A stretch of 64,000 bases of DNA from Vesta saturnalis (taxonomy: Eukaryota; Arthropoda; Insecta; Coleoptera; Lampyridae): the NCBI GenBank assembly GCA_036346205.1, contig JARFJB010001278.1, forward strand, positions 1,448,001 to 1,512,000. The letters are read 5' to 3'. A model generated the notes under the pieces. It was not told the DNA's origin and made no database searches. It saw only the letters and a program-made list of their open reading frames with translations. A program made the translations under genes and the position numbers. Below, piece by piece: positions 59,152 to 64,000 of the stretch (position 1 is its first letter; each line of letters begins with the position of its first letter).

Positions 59152-59190
59152 ACAGGGTGGAAACGAAAACGCATGTTTCAAACTACAATA
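59152..59190 (+). repeat. isolated mariner-like TIR tip
   Basis: TACAGGGTGGAAACGAAAAC at 59152 looks like a mariner end after TA; no partner found to the right, so probably a truncated or unmatched copy. Confidence 0.35.
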
Positions 59191-59204
59191 TGTAAGAAAA
59201 TTTA

Positions 59205-60045
59205 TTTCAAGATATAGTAATTTGTAATAAAGTAATAAGTTGATTATTTTTTGTTCTTCTATTTTTTTTTAAATAAATTATACACAAATATTTTATTTGT
59301 GTCCAAGTCTTTCTATAAAAGATGTTTATGTTCGAGCTATAATTGAAGACACTCCTGCTTTTTAGGTGTAATATTATTATAATGTTTTTTGAAAATTTCT
59401 TCATTATAGTTTTTGTTGGTTATTCCAAGATCCACGCTTTCTTTGTGATTCTAGGTGTTTATCTTTTGTTTTAATTCTAACTGTAAAGAAAATTCAATTG
59501 TTTTAACATTACTATACACTTGCAAACAACTTTACCTTCTTTATGTACACCAATTTCATAGATACTTTTGCTGTGTAACTTCTCTACAGTTCGAGTTGGT
59601 TCTTCATAATCATTCTCTAGAAAATTAATCATGTAAAATAGAAACACAATGTGTTGTTTAGATGTATCAAAAAACAGTACAAATTATCTGGCAACAAAAA
59701 GGTAGCAATATACTAACTACATACAATTTACATGTTTAACGAAAGTGTTTAAGGTACAACATACACTTAGGTAACACACAAATAAAATAAATGATACCGA
59801 AAAGTTTTAATAGCTAAACTATCATCAGAAGTTGACGGTCCTGGTCGATTGCTCCTGATGACAGCTTAGCTATTGAAAAACGTTTCATGTTGTTAATTTT
59901 AATTGAGTGAAAGCAATGATTATTAAGTTTTCAATTGCATATATGAAACTTTCAACTGTATAAAGCTTAAAGGTGCTGGGTTGTCCCTGTTGTTGTAAAA
60001 ATTATGATTCCATAAAAAAACAAACTTACTTGATTGTTGCAAGCT
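59205..60045. other. no recognised gene
   Basis: AT-rich; contains only the inverted pair at 59796-59890. Confidence 0.45.
59796..59890. repeat. inverted pair of hammerhead-like blocks
   Basis: Right half (plus): CTCCTGATGACAGCTTAGC then TATTGAAAAACG. Left half (minus): CTTCTGATGATAGTTTAGC then TATTAAAACTTTT. The two are inverted repeats of about 33 bp with a 25-bp centre. The CTGATGA followed by an AGC/GCT-type hairpin and GAAA echoes PLE tail hammerheads. Confidence 0.4.
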
Positions 60046-60053
60046 TCCACTTT

Positions 60054-60055
<2 letters not shown>

Positions 60056-60138
<83 letters not shown>
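60056..60138. repeat. (TA)n tract cutting pogo C-terminus
   Basis: About 83 bp. On the minus strand coding sequence runs ...TKPTIQNGFR and then directly into TA repeats. Confidence 0.95.
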
Positions 60139-60139
<1 letters not shown>

Positions 60140-60140
<1 letters not shown>

Positions 60141-61965
60141 TGAAACCATTTTGTATTGTTGGTTTTGTAGCGTATTTGTCAAAAACATGTTTCAGTATTT
60201 GCCTAAAAACTTCTTGCGGAAGGTTCTCACTTCTGATTTCCATTTCGACTTCAGTCGTCTAAAAACCGACACGTCCGCTGGCTGCATCATATGGGTTCTA
60301 TATACATTAGTGAAATTAATATGATCCCATTCTCATCACAAAATTCATTTACTTCCTGTATCAGTTCCATTCAAGAAGAATATTCCAGGAGGAGTGATTT
60401 GTTGAGATTTTAAATACGGCAAGAACAAGTGTAACATGAATTCAAGAAACACTTCAGAATTAATCCAGCCACTTACTCATCTTGCAAGCCGCCAACCTTT
60501 AGGTACAGGTTTAATTACTGCTTTTGGGATTTTTTTATATGCGAAAATTATCATCGTAGGTACCACCTTACGGTCTGCTGAAAACGTTGCTAATACGGTA
60601 ATTAGTTGTTTCCCTGAGGTAACCTTTTCGTGAAAATCCTCTGTAAGCTCAGATGGTTTTTACCACTTTTAGGGCAAATTTGAAACACCGCTTCATCGCC
60701 GTTATATATACGGTTAAATTCTTTTAGTTTTTCTTCCAATTTTTTTTGTTTTAAGTGCTCGTGGATCTCTTCAAATCACTTAACGATACTGTATAATAGA
60801 GGTTCATGTTTTGAAGCAGTTGTGACCTTAATTCAATCGAGAGGATTGAGGAAAACGGGATGCAGATATGGACTCATATGCTAACCAATGATAAGTGTAA
60901 ACAACATAAGGTTTGGTTGAACTCCCTTACTTCGACTAAATGGGGGAACTTGGGTATTTCAGGGCGCCAGGGCGAAAGGTTGGTAATTGGGGCAGAAGGT
61001 AACAAATAGCCCATTCGGAACTTATTTAGTGTTGGTGTACTAATACAAGGAAAGTTAGATTACGTAAATATTTAATTCCAATTGAAGTATTTTATATAAA
61101 CTACTGAATGTTCCGTATTAATCTCACTGAAATAGAAATTAGAATTGTTTTATTATATTGTAAATTGGCTTACCAAGGTTAGATTTTGGTTTTCTTTAGC
61201 ATAATTATTTTAATTTTAGAAAATTGATTCTTGTTTTAGGCTGCATTTCTTTTTAGATGAAGGATTCCCTTTATAGGAGATAACTAGTAACCCTTGTGGT
61301 CCTAAAATTTTCAATGTTTTATAATTATTAACAAAATTAAATTCTTCTTACCAATTATGATATTTTTGGGTTAAATAAATTAATTTTATGATATACTTTT
61401 GAGGATGACTTGGATTATTCTTAAGCACACCTTTATTCTCTTAATACTTGACAGAAAATAGAAAATTCTGTTATCAAACTTTGTCACTGTTAACCTTCAA
61501 AAGCGGGATTTTTAGATATTTAAATTGAGTACCCTTACATAGTTTGTTAATATTTTTCTTTACATTGTGATGTCGCTTAAGAAAATTATTGAACCATGTT
61601 TTCCTGGTGTAGAATTTTTTACATATTTGAGGTTTTTCAGCTAATTGTAAGATATTTCTTGAGTGATACAACTAAATTTGACTTGTGAACTGGAAAATCT
61701 TTTTTGGCCATAGTAAGTATCCAATTGTACCCCTCGTCCTCTACTTCACTTATTTCTGGAGCGGACACCATTTTCCTGTTGAGTAGTGCTTGGCTTGAAA
61801 GTTTTCTTATTAATGTACCCCGGGGAACTCCAAACTCTGATGACGCCCTTTTTCTACTTAAGCCACTCTGTTGCAGGGTTCTTATAACTTTCTGCATATT
61901 TTCATCTTCATAAGAAAAGAATTTCACTTCTGTCGTTCCTGCTTTTCGGCATGATCTACGCAGAA
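60140..61965 (-). pseudogene. pogo/Tigger-like transposase, longest copy
   Basis: 61915-61800 encodes ENMQKVIRTLQQSGLSRKRA then SEFGVPRGTLIRKL, the psq-type helix-turn-helix. 61735-61640 encodes a GYNWILTMAKKDFPV block; 61671-61474 has the CENP-B-type second DNA-binding part (ICKKFYTRKTWFNNFLKRHHN). An AT-rich decayed stretch follows (61470-60760). The DDE part is at about 60715-60140: DEAVFQICPKSGK (first acidic block, D-E-x-x-F), ITVLATFSADRK, a WINSEVFLEF block, a decayed second-Asp block (GIFFLNGTDTG), a CDENG-like region, RTHMMQPADVSVF and ATKPTIQNGFR. Frameshifts and stops throughout. An acceptor-like CTGCGTAG at 61966 suggests a lost first exon. Confidence 0.78.
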
Positions 61966-61984
61966 ACAAATCTAATAGTTAATT

Positions 61985-64000
61985 GTTATCTTAAAAGTAA
62001 TGACTAGTGTCCAGTACTGATTTTCCTAAATTCTGTTGCAGACACCCGGGTGTCCACTACTCCAATGTTTTATAATAAGGATTTCAATGGTAGTCACCCC
62101 ATTGAAAAACTAACACATTAAACTAAACCTCTGTAAATCTTCAAAATTTATATATTATTAACTTACCTTACAATAGTAGTAGCAATCCTAATCACAAAAG
62201 TTACACTGTTCCCAATAATTACTTAGTTTATACGAACAAATTCACCAACTTCTATGTAACATTCAAATAGCTTATCGAGGAACCAGCATTTGTAAAAATT
62301 TTGCAACTGGCTTTATATCATAGACTACTGTTTTCTGTGAAATGTCACTAATACAGTTGGATCTACTGGCAGTTAAATCAGTTTCACACAACTTATGGAG
62401 GTGTTTGCACACAAAGTATTACCCTATACCTATACCATAAGAGTACTAGCGGATTTATATAAATACATACTCTACGTACAATCACAGATGTATACACACT
62501 ACAGATAGCTCATGACCTGGGGAAATTGGGCAACGTAAAATGCACTCTAGTAGCTAGCGCTACGTGCGTTGAATATTTTAATCTCTGGTGTGGATTTGTT
62601 TCTGTACTTATTTCAGAGCGAAGCGACCTACATAATGTAGATATAAGGCAGTTTTCCTGATGGTGCTGAACTTAGTATTACGTTACTGTAAGCTACTGAG
62701 TAATCTAATATTAGAAATTGAATGATGATCAGCAAATTTTATTCATGAAAATTACACCACAGATGTATTATACACACGTATGTATACATCTGTGTTACAC
62801 ATTAAAAATTCACAACGTTCAAAAATCAAAAGAGAAACTAAAATAACTGTACTGATGACGTATGGAAATCATAAAACACTCCGTGAGAAATGCAATTTGA
62901 CTTTAAATACAATAAGTATGCGATACATAGTTTCTTAATTTGCTCTGAGAGAGAATCATAATATTAGGTGTAACACACACCTATATTTTTCGGAAATCTG
63001 GGGATATTGCAACTACCAATCTATAGCTACCATTCCCATCCCTTGCAAAAAAAAATGTTTTGTGTATTGTTACCTATTTACTTTTCATTGCGGTCTACCA
63101 TACCTAACCACCCGCAAACGTGAAATTTTTCAGAAGTAAGGGATTATACAAAATATAACTCGTAAACTTTTATGGTGATCCTCTGACCGACACTGGTTTC
63201 TTGGAAGTACAGGGTAGGTACATTTTCATATTTTAAAAATGGTATCTTTAAATGAACAGAATTTTACCAATTTAGTTATTAAAGTAAATACGTAAATGAA
63301 TATCTTTAGCCTCTTTTCACACGATTCCGGTGTCCGACGGATATGTGACTGTATTTTTGTTTTCACACTACTTCGAACACTTGTATAACCGTGCGCATTT
63401 ACGCTCATACACTTCGCAATCGAATATCCGAAACTGGAAGATCTCATCCGGCAAGTGTGGAAAGAGGCTCACAATTAATGAAACTTTGCACTAGTTGACA
63501 CTTCATTCGAGGTACCCGCGGCGCCAACATGCCAAAAATAATATTTGAACAATAATGGCATAAAATTACCTTTTCATTCGTTTTCATTCATTTAAAAAAA
63601 AACTATTTATTTTCTGCACATTTGTATAAAATATGTTGAATTACTTTTTATGTTAATCGTGTATTAAATTGAATAATTAATGTATAGATAGAAAATTAAT
63701 AGCATTATGTGTGAACATTAAAATATTACACCAAGTTTGTGGGTATGTATCTTATAAATAATCTTTAGTATAATCAGCAAGTTTTGCATTCACCCTCCTT
63801 GGAGAATGTAATTTATGTTTCTTATCACACAATTTGTTTTTTACAAACCGTAAAGGTACTATTAAATTAAATAAAAAGTATGTAGATTTATTATACGGCA
63901 AAACCATTACATTCGCGAGTTAATGTAGAAACCTACATTTTTTCCATACAGTACATAAAAAACCTGATTCACATTAATTAGACACGATTTTGATTATTTT
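61985..64000. other. no recognised gene
   Basis: No coding frame above 75 codons, no repeat ends paired. Could be host non-coding DNA. Confidence 0.5.

Noticed and set aside
58317..59181. Open frames of 190-250 codons on both strands, rich in CL, VL, TS, HK dipeptides
   Set aside because: They are forced by a six-base repeat without stop codons; no start context, no domain, both strands and several frames open at once.
61637..61969. Domesticated pogo-derived host gene
   Set aside because: The helix-turn-helix part is open, but the rest of the gene is full of frameshifts; a decayed transposon is simpler.

Overview
The window looks like a repeat-dense stretch of an AT-rich arthropod genome, most likely an insect. 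The evidence is the mix of element families (jockey/CR1-like LINEs, Penelope-like elements, mariner elements with a DUF4817-type N-terminus, hAT, pogo/Tigger, MULE), the short GT-AG introns inside transposase genes, and TATA/TCAGT-type core promoters. I see no intact host gene, rRNA or CRISPR array. Nearly everything recognisable is a transposable element or an endogenous viral element, most of it broken. Names rest on motif recognition alone; no database search was run.

Layout. 0.1-1.4 kb: 3' part of a Penelope-like element (PLE), minus. 2.75-6.2 kb: decayed jockey-like LINE, minus. 6.56-8.22 kb: complete mariner (DD41D type) with about 105-bp TIRs inside a (TA)n tract. 9.4-10.1 kb: MULE-type transposase remnant. 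10.10-10.24 kb: tRNA-like sequence framed by a 27-bp inverted repeat. 10.9-14.5 kb: endogenous viral module on the minus strand, in transcription order: phospholipase A2-like/basic core fusion, adenovirus-type protease, minor-capsid-like, major-capsid-like, and a small intact ORF; three genes have recognisable core promoters. 14.8-16.3 kb: second LINE remnant, minus. 20.9-25.3 kb: DDE transposase gene split by a third LINE (21.2-24.4 kb, plus). 26.6-26.9 kb: mariner scrap. 27.8-28.7 kb: second PLE 3' end, plus, with a hammerhead-ribozyme-like core. 30.9-33.2 kb: mariner with very long TIRs and a 66-nt intron. 33.7-36.8 kb and 38.3-41.1 kb: two hAT elements with exact 8-bp target-site duplications, each with one intron that carries an inverted repeat; the second is nested in an older TIR element. 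41.5-44.4 kb: mariner remnants. 45.3-51.7 kb: a PLE with direct and inverted terminal repeats, flanked by a duplicated segment carrying a pogo C-terminus. 52.4-53.7 kb: extremely AT-rich spacer. 53.7-56.9 kb: pogo fragments, then five tandem 547-556 bp units carrying a small coding sequence I do not recognise. 58.5-59.1 kb: hexamer minisatellite. 60.1-62.0 kb: pogo/Tigger transposase pseudogene.

Working together. Only the 10.9-14.5 kb block looks like a coordinated gene set: virion structure, maturation protease and entry-associated lipase of a midsize DNA virus related to adintoviruses/Polintons, minus any visible polymerase or integrase. The rest is independent or nested mobile DNA. (TA)n tracts abut many of the element edges.
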